Part shown: one piece after another, positions 26,558-35,145 of the stretch
Layout: every line of letters begins with the position of its first letter
Numbering within the stretch: position 1 is the stretch's first letter
NCBI GenBank assembly: GCA_900546625.1
Contig: URDU01000010.1
Span: forward strand, 1 to 64,000
Direction: 5' to 3'
Length of the DNA: 64,000 bases
DNA from: an uncultured Lachnobacterium sp.
GTDB taxonomy: Bacteria > Bacillota > Clostridia > Lachnospirales > Lachnospiraceae
Translations under genes and position numbers: made by a program
The notes under the pieces: model-generated
The model's input: only the letters and a program-made list of their open reading frames with translations
Told to the model about the DNA's origin: nothing
Databases searched by the model: none

Positions 26558-27202
26558 TCATCCACGCGCTGCTATCTCCCTGTCACGCTGCTCCTTGGAA
26601 AATACACAGCCGCAGTAGTACTGTCTGTACATATCATACTGCTTTGATATTTCCGTGGACTTTTTATAGCCCTCTTTCTTCTTAAAATCAGAGAAAAGAT
26701 ATCGCACTCCATATTGGCTCTCTAAGTCTTTTCCTATCTCATTGAGCTTTTCGGCATTCTTCAACGGGCTGATGGAAAGTGTCGTTGTAAAAAAATCAAA
26801 GCCATGCTCCCTTGCATACTGTGCGCTCTCCTCAAGACGCAGCCTGTAGCACTTAAAGCACCTCTCTCCACCCTCAGGTACTGCCTCCATGCCGCGCGCC
26901 ATATCGTAAAAGCGCTTTGTGTCGTACACGCCCTCCACAAAGTGAACCGGATTTTTCACCGGAAACTCATCTATAAAGCGCTTCTGCTCATGTGCTCTCA
27001 TGTGATATTCCTCTGGCGGATAAATGTTTGGATTATAATAGAATACCGTCACCTCAAAATACTCTGAGAGAGTCTGTATACAGTATGTGCTGCACGGCCC
27101 ACAGCAGCTATGAAGTAAAAGTCGTGGAGTACAGCTATTATCTATGCAATTTTCTTTTATTAAATCTTCCATTAATTTTTGATAGTTAATTTTATTTGCC
27201 AT
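26558..27202 (-). CDS. queH: Epoxyqueuosine reductase QueH
   Basis: 214 residues from the ATG of MANKINYQ; the frame extends twelve codons upstream to a GTG, but GGAG is placed for the ATG. The family's cysteine motifs are intact: LLHSCCGPCSTYCI near the start, RCFKCYRLRLEE in the middle and YCGCVFS near the C-terminus, which together bind a 4Fe-4S cluster and a second metal. It reduces epoxyqueuosine to queuosine in tRNA at the wobble position, as the non-homologous substitute of QueG. Downstream sequence to 26407 is empty. Confidence 0.9.
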   Translation of the reverse strand: MANKINYQKLMEDLIKENCIDNSCTPRLLLHSCCGPCSTYCIQTLSEYFEVTVFYYNPNIYPPEEYHMRAHEQKRFIDEFPVKNPVHFVEGVYDTKRFYDMARGMEAVPEGGERCFKCYRLRLEESAQYAREHGFDFFTTTLSISPLKNAEKLNEIGKDLESQYGVRYLFSDFKKKEGYKKSTEISKQYDMYRQYYCGCVFSKEQRDREIAARG

Positions 27203-27374
27203 ATTATATTTTTCTCCAAATACAAAATTAGTTAACACATCCTCAAATATATTTCAGGTAACTATTCTGCATATTTACTATTTTGATTAATTACTATTTC
27301 TGATATAAGCTGCAAAATATATAAGCTGCATAATACGAACAAGGACCGGAAGTTTCCTCCCGGCCCGGCTCATA

Positions 27375-27896
27375 CTAATCCTCTTCATATCCGAACATTA
27401 GTCTAAAAATCTTTTTTCCTGTTTCTGTCTTGAATATACGCTTGTATGCCTTGTCGATTGCACGGTTTCCCGCATCATCCTCATACAGATTTACGAGGAA
27501 ATCAGCCTCAACGAGTATCTGATAATCAAGACCATCTATATTGTCATATGTGTGATGGTGACCTATGAGAAAACAAATTCTTTCAACTATGTAATTCTCA
27601 AAGCCAAGCTGTGAAAGCATCTTCTGGGCGATTATCGGTCCCTCCTGCTCCTGAAGCTTTCCATCGCACCTGCCATACTTCTCCTCCGCCACACGTATGC
27701 CGATATCGTGTGTGTAAGCCGCTGCCTCAAGTATAAAAAGCGAGGCATCATCAAGCTCCTCTCCTATACCGATAAGCCTTGCATAGCTGTGCACCTTGGT
27801 GAAATGCTGGATTCTCTTTGGATCGCCATCATAGTAGGCAATCATATCCATAAACAAGTCGTCTAACTGTTGTTTACTATAACTGTCACTATCCAT
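27375..27896 (-). CDS. HD-domain phosphohydrolase
   Basis: 173 residues. RIQHFTKVHSYARLI, then AAAYTHDIGIRVAEE, GHHHTYDNIDG and QILVEADFLVNLYED supply the H, HD, H and D metal ligands of the HD superfamily. Such small HD proteins hydrolyse nucleotides or other phosphate esters; the substrate cannot be read from sequence. It may end in a weak hairpin at 27342-27366 without a good T tract. Monocistronic. Confidence 0.82.
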   Translation of the reverse strand: MDSDSYSKQQLDDLFMDMIAYYDGDPKRIQHFTKVHSYARLIGIGEELDDASLFILEAAAYTHDIGIRVAEEKYGRCDGKLQEQEGPIIAQKMLSQLGFENYIVERICFLIGHHHTYDNIDGLDYQILVEADFLVNLYEDDAGNRAIDKAYKRIFKTETGKKIFRLMFGYEED

Positions 27897-28026
27897 TTAA
27901 TATATTTTTCTCCTGATAATATGTTAATTAGTCTCATTGCCGGCTTTGCACCGACAATGATAACATACTACAAAGCGATCAATTTTTCAATATTTTTACA
28001 CAAATATTTCTTATTTTTTGCGAACA

Positions 28027-28707
28027 CTACTTTGCATCACGGAAAAATCCCCTGAATGCGAATTCAGACAAAGGCTTCTTGTAAAGCAGCTCTCCTATCA
28101 ATATCTCAAGCGCCCCACCTGCAAAAATAGCAATATAGCCCAGCAATGCCACCACCGGGAGTCCAAGCTTAAAAACAGCATTAGAAACCGGCACAAACGC
28201 CACTCCTGAAAACACAGTAAAAACGCCCATAAACAAAACCATGAATATGATAAAGCCAAGCACATAATACTTATAGCATATGCTTGTGTACAGATATACT
28301 GTCAACAGCACAACATCGAGCGTAAAAAGTGTGAAGATAAGCTGTTTCTTATCTGCTACGGAATTCTGTATCAGAATGACTCTTTCTATTACCAAAAATG
28401 TGAAAACAACAAGATTGATTACCGTGCTTGACATCACCGGAATGTATATCTGCAGCTTCTTTTTCAGTGATGTGGACTGGATAAGCTCTGACACATCCAT
28501 CGACATAATGAGCTGAAATGTGAACATCCCGCACATCATAAAGTATACACCACCTATGATGGAAGTTCCCTTGCTCATTATATCGGATGCAATTCCGATT
28601 ACTGCAAAGAATACAAGCATGATCACATTCAACTTCAGTTTGTAGCCATATCTCAACAATTTAAATCCTAATTTAATATCTTTAAGCATAATATTTCTCC
28701 TTTTCAA
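28027..28707 (-). CDS. ABC transporter membrane protein (YtrA-type operon)
   Basis: 226 residues with about six hydrophobic segments (VIMLVFFAVIGIASDIM, VNLVVFTFLVIERVI and others) and a basic C-terminus. It is the last gene of a four-gene unit (GntR regulator, ATPase, two membrane proteins). No binding protein is present, so an export or sensing transporter is more likely than an importer. The start used is MKRRNIMLKDI; the second Met at residue 7 is also possible, with an AAAGGAG-like site before it. Substrate unknown. Confidence 0.7.
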   Translation of the reverse strand: MKRRNIMLKDIKLGFKLLRYGYKLKLNVIMLVFFAVIGIASDIMSKGTSIIGGVYFMMCGMFTFQLIMSMDVSELIQSTSLKKKLQIYIPVMSSTVINLVVFTFLVIERVILIQNSVADKKQLIFTLFTLDVVLLTVYLYTSICYKYYVLGFIIFMVLFMGVFTVFSGVAFVPVSNAVFKLGLPVVALLGYIAIFAGGALEILIGELLYKKPLSEFAFRGFFRDAK

Positions 28708-28745
28708 ATATACTTCTTCAAATATACTTCCAATTTAAAGTACCT

Positions 28746-29459
28746 CTACACATCAACATATGATCTGCGGATACGAACCACCATGTGATAGTATGTCGCT
28801 GCAATCATACAAACGAGTGCTACCGCAAGTAAAGGTGCAATAAACTTCAGTGTACCACCATAAATCAAAACAGCTATACTACCTGCAATTGCCGGTAAGA
28901 TAACTATAAGCGCAAGCAGATAAATATACATTCCCAGATCCATGTATCTGAATATATTTAATGAGCCAACCGAAACAATTGAAGATATCATAATAATGTC
29001 AAATACCGACCAAATATTAACTCCTAATTTAATAAATGGCATTGATGCAATGAGTACCGTAATTCCAATACGAATCGGTCTCACAAGTATATCCACAAGA
29101 ACCGCATTCTGAAAGTATCTTACTCCGTTAAAACCTGTCTTTAAAAAATGCATGCCAAATGCATTCTTCTTGCACATACAGCCAAAACAGAAATAGTCCT
29201 GTACCACCTCACACATCATATAAAAATCATAAACAATTACTATAACTCCTATCCATGCCCAGACTGTTTTTGAACAGGCAATTAGCATTGATGCCAGAAT
29301 TGCCAAAAGAGGAATCAGTATATTTGTTATCAGACGATACTTGAGATTAGTCATAACACGGTAATCCCTGATGTATGTTAAAGCTTCATTCTTTGCTTTG
29401 TAATCTTTATGTTCCTGCGAAACCATTTTTTCATTCATACTTCCTGACATATTTTCCAT
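28746..29459 (-). CDS. ABC transporter membrane protein (YtrA-type operon)
   Basis: 237 residues with five to six membrane segments (LIPLLAILASMLIACS, WIGVIVIVYDFYMMCEVV, FIAPLLAVALVCMIAATYY). It lies 16 bp after the ATPase gene and 38 bp before the second membrane protein, giving a likely heteromeric permease. Two cysteine-containing loops (YFCFGCMCKKNAFG) are unusual for a permease and could bind metal. No family name recognised beyond the ABC-2-like context. Confidence 0.7.
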   Translation of the reverse strand: MENMSGSMNEKMVSQEHKDYKAKNEALTYIRDYRVMTNLKYRLITNILIPLLAILASMLIACSKTVWAWIGVIVIVYDFYMMCEVVQDYFCFGCMCKKNAFGMHFLKTGFNGVRYFQNAVLVDILVRPIRIGITVLIASMPFIKLGVNIWSVFDIIMISSIVSVGSLNIFRYMDLGMYIYLLALIVILPAIAGSIAVLIYGGTLKFIAPLLAVALVCMIAATYYHMVVRIRRSYVDV

Positions 29460-29475
29460 AACACCTCACCTCGCA

Positions 29476-30390
29476 CTAGCGCATCACAATTTTTGTATTA
29501 TTTTTCATGACCGCAACGCTTATCTGGTAAAGTGTCGGAATCTCCTTTGTTACATTAAGTCCTGCGAGCTTATCTATATTTTCCGCCAAGCATATGCCCT
29601 CGAAGCCGTACGGATTTTTGGTCATTGAATAAAGCACCTTACCGGCAGCCTCTGTATCTGCTGCATCTCCTTTAATCAGGATATATTTTTCCTTCAAATC
29701 CTCGACAAAGCCCTGCTCCACAATCTGTCCGTTTTCCATAATAATGGCGTAATCGGTAATATTTTCCATATCAGAAATATTGTGCGTAGAGAAAAATACA
29801 CTGCGCTTTCCGTTGCCCTCATGGATATACTCACCAATCATCTGGCAAAGCTTATCTCTCATAAGCGGATCAAGCGGCGATGCCGGCTCATCCAGCAAAA
29901 GAAGGTCTGTCTTTCTCGCCATGACGCCTGCAAGCATAAGCTTCATCTTCATACCATCCGAAAATGAATTGTTAGACTTCTTCATATCAATGCTGCCATG
30001 TGAAAATATTGCAAGCTCCTCACAATATCTGTGAAAATCCTCTGCAGAAAAGTCATCAAACATCAGCTTGCTGATTTCCTCGATATCCTTAACCGTCCAC
30101 TGTGGCAGATAATACTTGCCCGGACCGGTGTAGCCTATGCGGTTTTTAATATCTCCCGAGTTTTCCTTCTGTTTGTCGGAATACTGTCCGAAATAAGTGA
30201 TGTCTCCTTTATAGTCAAGCCTGATTCCTGCTAATATATTTAAAAGTGTTGTCTTTCCTGCTCCGTTTTCTCCGATTAAGGCTGTGGCAAAGCCCTGCGG
30301 TATTGCGAAATTCTCCACATCCAGTGTGAAGTTTTTAAGCTTCTTTGTGATTTTTGCTGCCTCAATTGCATTCTGTGTTGTCATTTTCAT
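29476..30390 (-). CDS. ABC transporter ATP-binding protein
   Basis: 304 residues. Walker A GENGAGKTTLL near residue 39, a Q loop, the signature SFSDGMKMKLMLAG (a weak form of LSGGQ, as in YtrB/YhcG-like ATPases), Walker B TDLLLLDEPASPLDPLMRDKL and the switch FFSTHNISD are all present. The tail of about 70 residues after the ATPase core is variable in the family. Second gene of the GntR-led operon; energises the two membrane proteins downstream. Confidence 0.9.
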   Translation of the reverse strand: MKMTTQNAIEAAKITKKLKNFTLDVENFAIPQGFATALIGENGAGKTTLLNILAGIRLDYKGDITYFGQYSDKQKENSGDIKNRIGYTGPGKYYLPQWTVKDIEEISKLMFDDFSAEDFHRYCEELAIFSHGSIDMKKSNNSFSDGMKMKLMLAGVMARKTDLLLLDEPASPLDPLMRDKLCQMIGEYIHEGNGKRSVFFSTHNISDMENITDYAIIMENGQIVEQGFVEDLKEKYILIKGDAADTEAAGKVLYSMTKNPYGFEGICLAENIDKLAGLNVTKEIPTLYQISVAVMKNNTKIVMR

Positions 30391-30449
30391 TTCTCCTTAT
30401 TCATTTTCATATCATTGTTTAATATGAACTAATTCTTACTTAAATTTTG

Positions 30450-30818
30450 TCATTCTACATCAAGTAATGCCTCAAGCATCCCCTTAAGCTCGTCGTTTGA
30501 GATTCCGGCTATCTCTGCTGCGGCTATCGCGTCTGTCAGCGACTCCTCCACCTTGCGCAGGTGCTGTTCCTTTATCATCTCACTGTCCTGTGCATTGACA
30601 TAAAAGCCCTTGCCCTGCGCCGCTGTGATGAGACCCTCATCTGCAAGCTGCTCATAAGCCTTCATCGTGGTTATCACGCTGATTTTCAGGTCCTTCGCCA
30701 GCCCTCTTATCGACGGAAGGAACTCTCCCTGCTCATACCTGCCGGCCAAAATATCTGTCTTGAAGCTGTCCGCTATCTGCTGATAGATGGGCACTCCTGA
30801 ATTTTGCATCAGCTTCAT
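30450..30818 (-). CDS. GntR-family regulator, YtrA subfamily
   Basis: 122 residues, the short length of YtrA-type regulators, which have a winged helix (GVPIYQQIADSFKTDILAGR, then FLPSIRGLAKDLKISVITT) and only two or three C-terminal helices for dimerisation. GGAGG precedes the ATG. It is the first gene of an ABC operon, the standard YtrA arrangement in which the repressor is released by cell-envelope stress. A palindrome over its promoter (30854-30868) is the probable operator, so autorepression is expected. Confidence 0.9.
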   Translation of the reverse strand: MKLMQNSGVPIYQQIADSFKTDILAGRYEQGEFLPSIRGLAKDLKISVITTMKAYEQLADEGLITAAQGKGFYVNAQDSEMIKEQHLRKVEESLTDAIAAAEIAGISNDELKGMLEALLDVE

Positions 30819-30853
30819 ATGCTACCTCCGTACTGTATATATCAACTGTTCAT

Positions 30854-30888
30854 GTGTTATATATACACTATATACATTCTATTGTCAA
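30854..30888 (-). promoter_or_regulatory. Promoter and candidate GntR operator
   Basis: On the minus strand TTGACA (30883-30888), a 17-bp spacer and TATATA (30860-30865). The 15-mer GTGTTATATATACAC (30854-30868) is a near-perfect palindrome covering the -10, fitting a YtrA-type repressor site. Confidence 0.65.
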
Positions 30889-30935
30889 TATCTTTATGAA
30901 ATTATCCTTTAAAAATTTCAACGCAAAATTTTGAT

Positions 30936-30964
30936 TTGACATACACTCCTATATCTGATAATAT
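30936..30964 (+). promoter_or_regulatory. Promoter of tRNA-Thr
   Basis: TTGACA (30936-30941), 17-bp spacer, TAATAT (30959-30964), ten bases before the tRNA. Confidence 0.75.
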
Positions 30965-30974
30965 AATATAGCTT

Positions 30975-31047
30975 GCCGATATGGCTCAGTAGGTAGAGCG
31001 ACGCACTCGTAATGCGTAGGCCACCGGTTCGATCCCGGTTATCGGCT
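30975..31047 (+). tRNA. tRNA-Thr(CGT)
   Basis: Acceptor GCCGATA pairs with TATCGGC; D arm GCTC..GAGC; anticodon stem ACGCA/TGCGT with loop CTCGTAA giving anticodon CGT (codon ACG, threonine); T arm CCGG..CCGG with TTCGATC loop. 73 nt with discriminator T; CCA is not encoded. A terminator follows within 10 bp. Confidence 0.96.
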
Positions 31048-31053
31048 TCTCAT

Positions 31054-31097
31054 AAAAAAACACCTCATATCACAACTGTGATATGAGGTGTTTTTTT
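31054..31097. terminator. Bidirectional terminator between tRNA-Thr and the 48-aa gene
   Basis: CACCTCATATCACA (31061-31074) and TGTGATATGAGGTG (31077-31090) form a perfect 14-bp stem, flanked by A7 on one side and T7 on the other, so it serves both strands. Confidence 0.9.
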
Positions 31098-31103
31098 ATT
31101 ATT

Positions 31104-31250
31104 TTATTTTTTCCCCATTTTTCTCAATTTATCTTTTGCTCTATCTATTGTCTTTGTATGATCCGCAATAGGTTTCTCTGATTTACTTAACATTTTCTCT
31201 GCTTTTTTCCCTGATATAATCATAATAGGACTTTGTGAATTATTGTACAT
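31104..31250 (-). CDS. Small basic protein, 48 aa
   Basis: ATG at 31250 follows AGGAGG by 7 bases; the frame encodes a lysine-rich peptide (starts MYNNSQSPIMIISGKK, ends LRKMGKK). The family is unknown to me. The ribosome site lies inside the tail of the ParM fragment, and the frames overlap by 11 bases. Small basic peptides of this kind accompany integrative-element genes. Confidence 0.5.
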   Translation of the reverse strand: MYNNSQSPIMIISGKKAEKMLSKSEKPIADHTKTIDRAKDKLRKMGKK

Positions 31251-31560
31251 AGTTTTTCCTCCTAATCAAAATCAGTTCCGCAACCGCCGCATAGCATTGT
31301 GGGAATACGGACACCCTTGCTATCCTTGCCGTGTACTTCTCTTTCTCAAAGCGGAAACCGACTTCTTTCTTCTTTGACAGGTAATCAATGAAGTCCTGCT
31401 TCTCTGCACCGAACCTTGTCAGGGGAAGTCCTACAGATAAAAGGACATCCACATTTCTCATTCCCAGCTGATTCAGTTCCTTTGCGATTGCCGCAAGGGT
31501 AAGCAGATAGAAGTTGTCAATCAGGCAAGAACTGCTTCCTGCTTTACGATTTCTTTCACT
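31240..31560 (-). pseudogene. ParM/StbA actin-like plasmid segregation protein, fragment
   Basis: From about 31524 leftwards the frame reads LIDNFYLLTLAAIAKELNQL, then VDVLLSVGLPLTRFGAEKQD and VSVFPQCYAAVAE, which are the middle blocks of Alfa/ParM-type actin-like ATPases (normally about 300-330 aa). The N-terminal ATP-binding lobe and everything after AVAE (phosphate-2 and adenosine loops) are missing. The homology begins within a few bases of the Rpn stop codon, so a deletion or insertion at the Rpn gene removed the front. The stretch is a remnant of a plasmid or ICE partition gene. Confidence 0.75.
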
Positions 31561-32321
31561 TCATCCAAAGACAAGCCGGAATAACGTGCCATTTTCTCAA
31601 CGGATGTTTCGCCATCACGAATCATACGAACAACGAACTCACGTGTTACTTCTTCACGCTCCTGATTTCTCATTTCTTCAATCGCTTTGCACATACTCTC
31701 AACTCCTTTCGCATCTTCCTTGAAGTATCTGACTCTGTCTGCCAGTTTTCCATAAAACATATCATCCGCATCGGTACAGGAAAAATCATGCATCAGCTTC
31801 CCGATATCCGAATCCCCTCGATATGCTCCATTCACATACAGGATGTGGGAACCGTCATCAAAAAATTCATCGGTTTCTAGAATTTTTCTCTCTACTCTGT
31901 ATATCGGCTCTCCTTTTCCTATCACATCATGCTCCGTAATAAATATCACATATGTTTCCGGAAGAAAATTGACATCTTCCTGTGGTGCAAGTGCATTGGC
32001 ATCCAACATACTGCTGTTGTGTCTTGCACGCTTTCGTCCTGCTCCCTTATCCGCTCGCTGCACCTCTATATCGTATTCCTTATTCTCAGAATCCGTAGCC
32101 TTTACATCCAGTCTAACAGAACGCCCCTGCAAATTCTGGATGACATATTCAGTTTTAGAATGAAGAACCTTAAGGTCCTCTTTATTCATTATAATACGAA
32201 GAACAAGCTCCGCACATTCATCATGATCTTCAAAGCATTTCTTCAAAAAATCGTCATCAAACAGGCGAAATCCTCTTATTCTCTGCATATCCTGCTCGTG
32301 TTTTTGTTGCTTTGTCAGCAT
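31521..32321 (-). CDS. Rpn-family recombination-promoting nuclease/putative transposase
   Basis: 266 residues from the ATG of MLTKQQKHEQDMQ; GGAGGTG stands 7 bases before it. The core RLDVKATDSENKEYDIEVQ has the D-x(n)-E-x-Q/K of the PD-(D/E)XK fold used by Rpn proteins, followed by RKRARHNSSMLDA and the GYRG-like DDGSHILYVNGAYRG region. The C-terminal helix ends in VEKMARYSGLSLDEVKEIVK. Rpn proteins cut DNA and stimulate RecA-independent recombination. It sits next to a ParM fragment and tRNA-Thr, in a mobile-element scar. Confidence 0.88.
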   Translation of the reverse strand: MLTKQQKHEQDMQRIRGFRLFDDDFLKKCFEDHDECAELVLRIIMNKEDLKVLHSKTEYVIQNLQGRSVRLDVKATDSENKEYDIEVQRADKGAGRKRARHNSSMLDANALAPQEDVNFLPETYVIFITEHDVIGKGEPIYRVERKILETDEFFDDGSHILYVNGAYRGDSDIGKLMHDFSCTDADDMFYGKLADRVRYFKEDAKGVESMCKAIEEMRNQEREEVTREFVVRMIRDGETSVEKMARYSGLSLDEVKEIVKQEAVLA

Positions 32322-32500
32322 TCTTATCACCTCCAAATCTCTTCGGTGTTCTTCCTGTATTTCTGATCTTTGGTTATAGTATACACGAAAAAACACCTCC
32401 TGCCTACTAATTAATTTGTGAAATTTTTAATGTATTAATTATTAATGTTCTTTCTAAAGCTGGCACACGTTCACATTTAAAATTACTTAAAAAATCCCTC

Positions 32501-32528
32501 TTGACATTTATAAAAAATATATTAAAAT
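32501..32528 (+). promoter_or_regulatory. Promoter of the polyamine operon
   Basis: TTGACA (32501-32506), 16-bp spacer, TAAAAT (32523-32528), 90 bp before the regulator start. It is the first promoter seen on this strand before the regulator gene. Confidence 0.6.
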
Positions 32529-32618
32529 TATCTCGTTGGTTTATTTTTAGTAAACAAAAAATCTATTATTAAGCCTACAGTAAATATAGCGTAAAATGTA
32601 TTAGAAAAGGAAGTAAAC

Positions 32619-33158
32619 ATGGATATCGGACATCGTATGAAGGAGCTTCGTATCCAGTACGGACTTACCCAGCAGGAGCTTGCTGACAGAGCTGAGCTGA
32701 CGAAGGGATTTATCTCCCAGCTTGAGCGAAATCAGAATTCACCATCAGTCGGCACCCTGCTTGATATCATCCAGTGCCTGGGTATGACACCGGCGGAGTT
32801 TTTTACAGATTCGGAGCCTGAGCAGATTGTATACAAGGCGAACGATTATTTTGAAAAAATTGACGAGGAAAAAAACAGCAAGGTGGAATGGGTCATTCCA
32901 AACGCACAGACCCGCTCCATGGAGCCTGTCAGGCTCACTCTTCATCCGGGCGGCAGCTCTGAAATATATCTGCCACAGGAGTGTGAGGAGTTTGGATATG
33001 TGATAAAGGGCACTGTGAAACTTTGCTACGGTGGCAAGGTGCACACTGTAAAGACCGGCGAATCCTTTTATTTTAAAGCCGGTAAGAAGCATTTTATTGA
33101 AAATAAGTCTTCAAAGGATGCTATGCTCATATGGGTCAGCAATCCTCCAAGCTTCTGA
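32619..33158 (+). CDS. XRE-cupin regulator of polyamine uptake (PuuR-like)
   Basis: 179 residues. An XRE helix-turn-helix at 8-62 (LRIQYGLTQQELADRAELTK, GFISQLERNQ) is joined to a C-terminal cupin (PGGSSEIYLPQECEEFGYVI, then GESFYFKAGKKHFIENKS). This XRE-cupin architecture commonly precedes potABCD and senses polyamines. It is the first gene of the unit, about 100 bp before potA. AAAGGAAG precedes the ATG. Confidence 0.88.
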   Translation: MDIGHRMKELRIQYGLTQQELADRAELTKGFISQLERNQNSPSVGTLLDIIQCLGMTPAEFFTDSEPEQIVYKANDYFEKIDEEKNSKVEWVIPNAQTRSMEPVRLTLHPGGSSEIYLPQECEEFGYVIKGTVKLCYGGKVHTVKTGESFYFKAGKKHFIENKSSKDAMLIWVSNPPSF

Positions 33159-33254
33159 CGCTGCCCTGCAGAAGCCATATCAATACCATAGATTACATGA
33201 GAAAGGTTGTTACTGTTCACACATCAATATGATCAGCAACAAAAGGTTTACACC

Positions 33255-34328
33255 ATGGGAAAGAAATTAATTGATTTTATCGATATCACAAAGTCGTACA
33301 ACGGCAATGTTGTACTCGACGAATTAAATCTATATATCAGGGAGAATGAGTTTCTGACGCTGCTTGGACCATCGGGCTGTGGAAAAACCACTACGCTTCG
33401 CATGCTCGGCGGCTTTGAGACTCCGGACAAGGGAAAAATCATGTTTGATTCAAAGGACATCACAAATGTGCCTGCAAACGAGAGAAATCTGAACACTGTT
33501 TTCCAGAAATACTCTCTCTTCCCTCATATGACTATCGCTGAAAATATCGCGTTTGGTCTCAAAATAAAGAAAAAAAGCAAGGCCTACATCGATGACAAAA
33601 TAAAGTATGCGCTAAAGCTCGTCAACCTCGACGGCTTTGAAAACCGCTCTGTGGATTCTCTTAGCGGAGGCCAGCAGCAGCGTATCGCCATCGCAAGAGC
33701 TATTGTAAACGAGCCTAAGGTACTGCTTTTGGATGAGCCTCTTGGCGCTCTCGACCTAAAGCTGCGCCAGAGCATGCAGTATGAGCTCATCCGCTTAAAA
33801 AACGAGCTCGGTATCACCTTCGTCTACGTCACACATGACCAGGAGGAGGCGCTTACCATGTCTGACACCATCGTAGTCATGAATCAGGGCTATATCCAGC
33901 AGATTGGCACACCTGAGGACATTTACAATGAGCCTGAAAATGCCTTTGTCGCTGACTTTATCGGACACAGCAACATCATCGATGGTGTTATGATAAAGGA
34001 TAAGCTTGTCGAGATACTCGGTGTAAAGATGCCTTGTGTGGACGAGGGCTTTGGTGAGAACACACCTGTCGATATAGTCATCCGCCCGGAGGATGTGGAG
34101 CTGGTGCCTGCGGAGGACGGCTACATGCAGGGTGATGTCGTGTCCAATATCTTCAAGGGAGTGCACTATGAGCTTGAGGTAAAGGCAAACGGCTACGACT
34201 GGATGGTGCACACAACCAAATATGTAGAGGTCGGAAGCCATGTGGGTATCAGAGTGATTCCATTTAATATCCAGGTAATGCACAAGCCTGAGTCCTCAGA
34301 TGAAAAGGCGGTGGAGATAGATGTCTAA
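33255..34328 (+). CDS. potA: Spermidine/putrescine ABC transporter ATPase
   Basis: 357 residues from the ATG of [15 protein letters not shown]; an upstream in-frame ATG 16 codons earlier is in unlikely sequence. Walker [10 protein letters not shown] near residue 40, signature LSGGQQQR near 138, Walker [13 protein letters not shown] and switch [11 protein letters not shown] are intact. The C-terminal TOBE-like domain follows ([17 protein letters not shown]). It drives polyamine uptake with PotB and the PotC-PotD fusion. Its stop overlaps the potB start by 8 bases. Confidence 0.93.
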   Translation: MGKKLIDFIDITKSYNGNVVLDELNLYIRENEFLTLLGPSGCGKTTTLRMLGGFETPDKGKIMFDSKDITNVPANERNLNTVFQKYSLFPHMTIAENIAFGLKIKKKSKAYIDDKIKYALKLVNLDGFENRSVDSLSGGQQQRIAIARAIVNEPKVLLLDEPLGALDLKLRQSMQYELIRLKNELGITFVYVTHDQEEALTMSDTIVVMNQGYIQQIGTPEDIYNEPENAFVADFIGHSNIIDGVMIKDKLVEILGVKMPCVDEGFGENTPVDIVIRPEDVELVPAEDGYMQGDVVSNIFKGVHYELEVKANGYDWMVHTTKYVEVGSHVGIRVIPFNIQVMHKPESSDEKAVEIDV

Positions 34329-35145
34329 AATAAAGAAACAGCTGCTCGCAGGGCCGTACCTCATATGGATTATCGGATTTATCATACTTCCGCTTTTCAT
34401 GATTGTGTACTATGCCTTTAAAGGCTCTGACGGAGGCTTTACATTTGAATATGTGGCTGCAATAGCACAGCACACCAATATCAAGGCACTGCTTTTATCC
34501 CTTAGGCTTGGAATCATATGCACCATAATATGCCTGGTGCTGTCCTACCCTCTTGCGATGATTTTAAACGGCTTAAAGATTAAAAATCAAAGCTTTGTGG
34601 TATTTGTTTTCATGCTTCCTATGTGGATGAACTTTATGCTTCGAATACTTGCATGGAAGCAGCTTTTGTCCAAAAACGGTGTCATCAACTCGATACTTAC
34701 CACTCTCGGGCTGCCGGGCTTCAACATCATGAATACCTCCGGAGCGGTCGTGCTTGGCATGGTCTATGACTTTCTACCATTCATGCTGCTGCCTATATAC
34801 AACTCAATGACCAGAATCAAAAATGACTGGATTGAGGCGGCTCTTGACCTCGGCGCAAACAAAGTCACAATATTTTTCAAAATTATACTGCCACTTACAG
34901 TGTCCGGTGTCATAAGCGGAATCGTAATGGTCTTCGTGCCATCACTCACCTCGTTTGCCATATCACAGATACTCGGTGGCGGAAAGGTCCTGCTCATCGG
35001 AAATATCATAGAACAGGATTTCGTCCATGGCTCACAGTGGGGCGCAGGAAGCGGTCTCTCACTCGTGCTCATGGTATTTGTATTAATCAGCATGGCACTA
35101 GTCAATCTGTTTGATAAGGAAGGAGACCAGAGCGCATTATGGTAA
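34321..35145 (+). CDS. potB: Spermidine/putrescine ABC permease
   Basis: 274 residues, six membrane segments. The binding-protein-dependent transport motif ([20 protein letters not shown], with EAA near residue 178) contacts PotA. The gene overlaps potA by 8 and the potC-potD fusion by 7 bases, so translation is coupled through the operon. Confidence 0.93.
   Translation: MSKIKKQLLAGPYLIWIIGFIILPLFMIVYYAFKGSDGGFTFEYVAAIAQHTNIKALLLSLRLGIICTIICLVLSYPLAMILNGLKIKNQSFVVFVFMLPMWMNFMLRILAWKQLLSKNGVINSILTTLGLPGFNIMNTSGAVVLGMVYDFLPFMLLPIYNSMTRIKNDWIEAALDLGANKVTIFFKIILPLTVSGVISGIVMVFVPSLTSFAISQILGGGKVLLIGNIIEQDFVHGSQWGAGSGLSLVLMVFVLISMALVNLFDKEGDQSALW

Noticed and set aside
27342..27366. GC-rich hairpin after the HD-domain gene as a terminator
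   Set aside because: The T tract is poor, so it is only mentioned under the gene.
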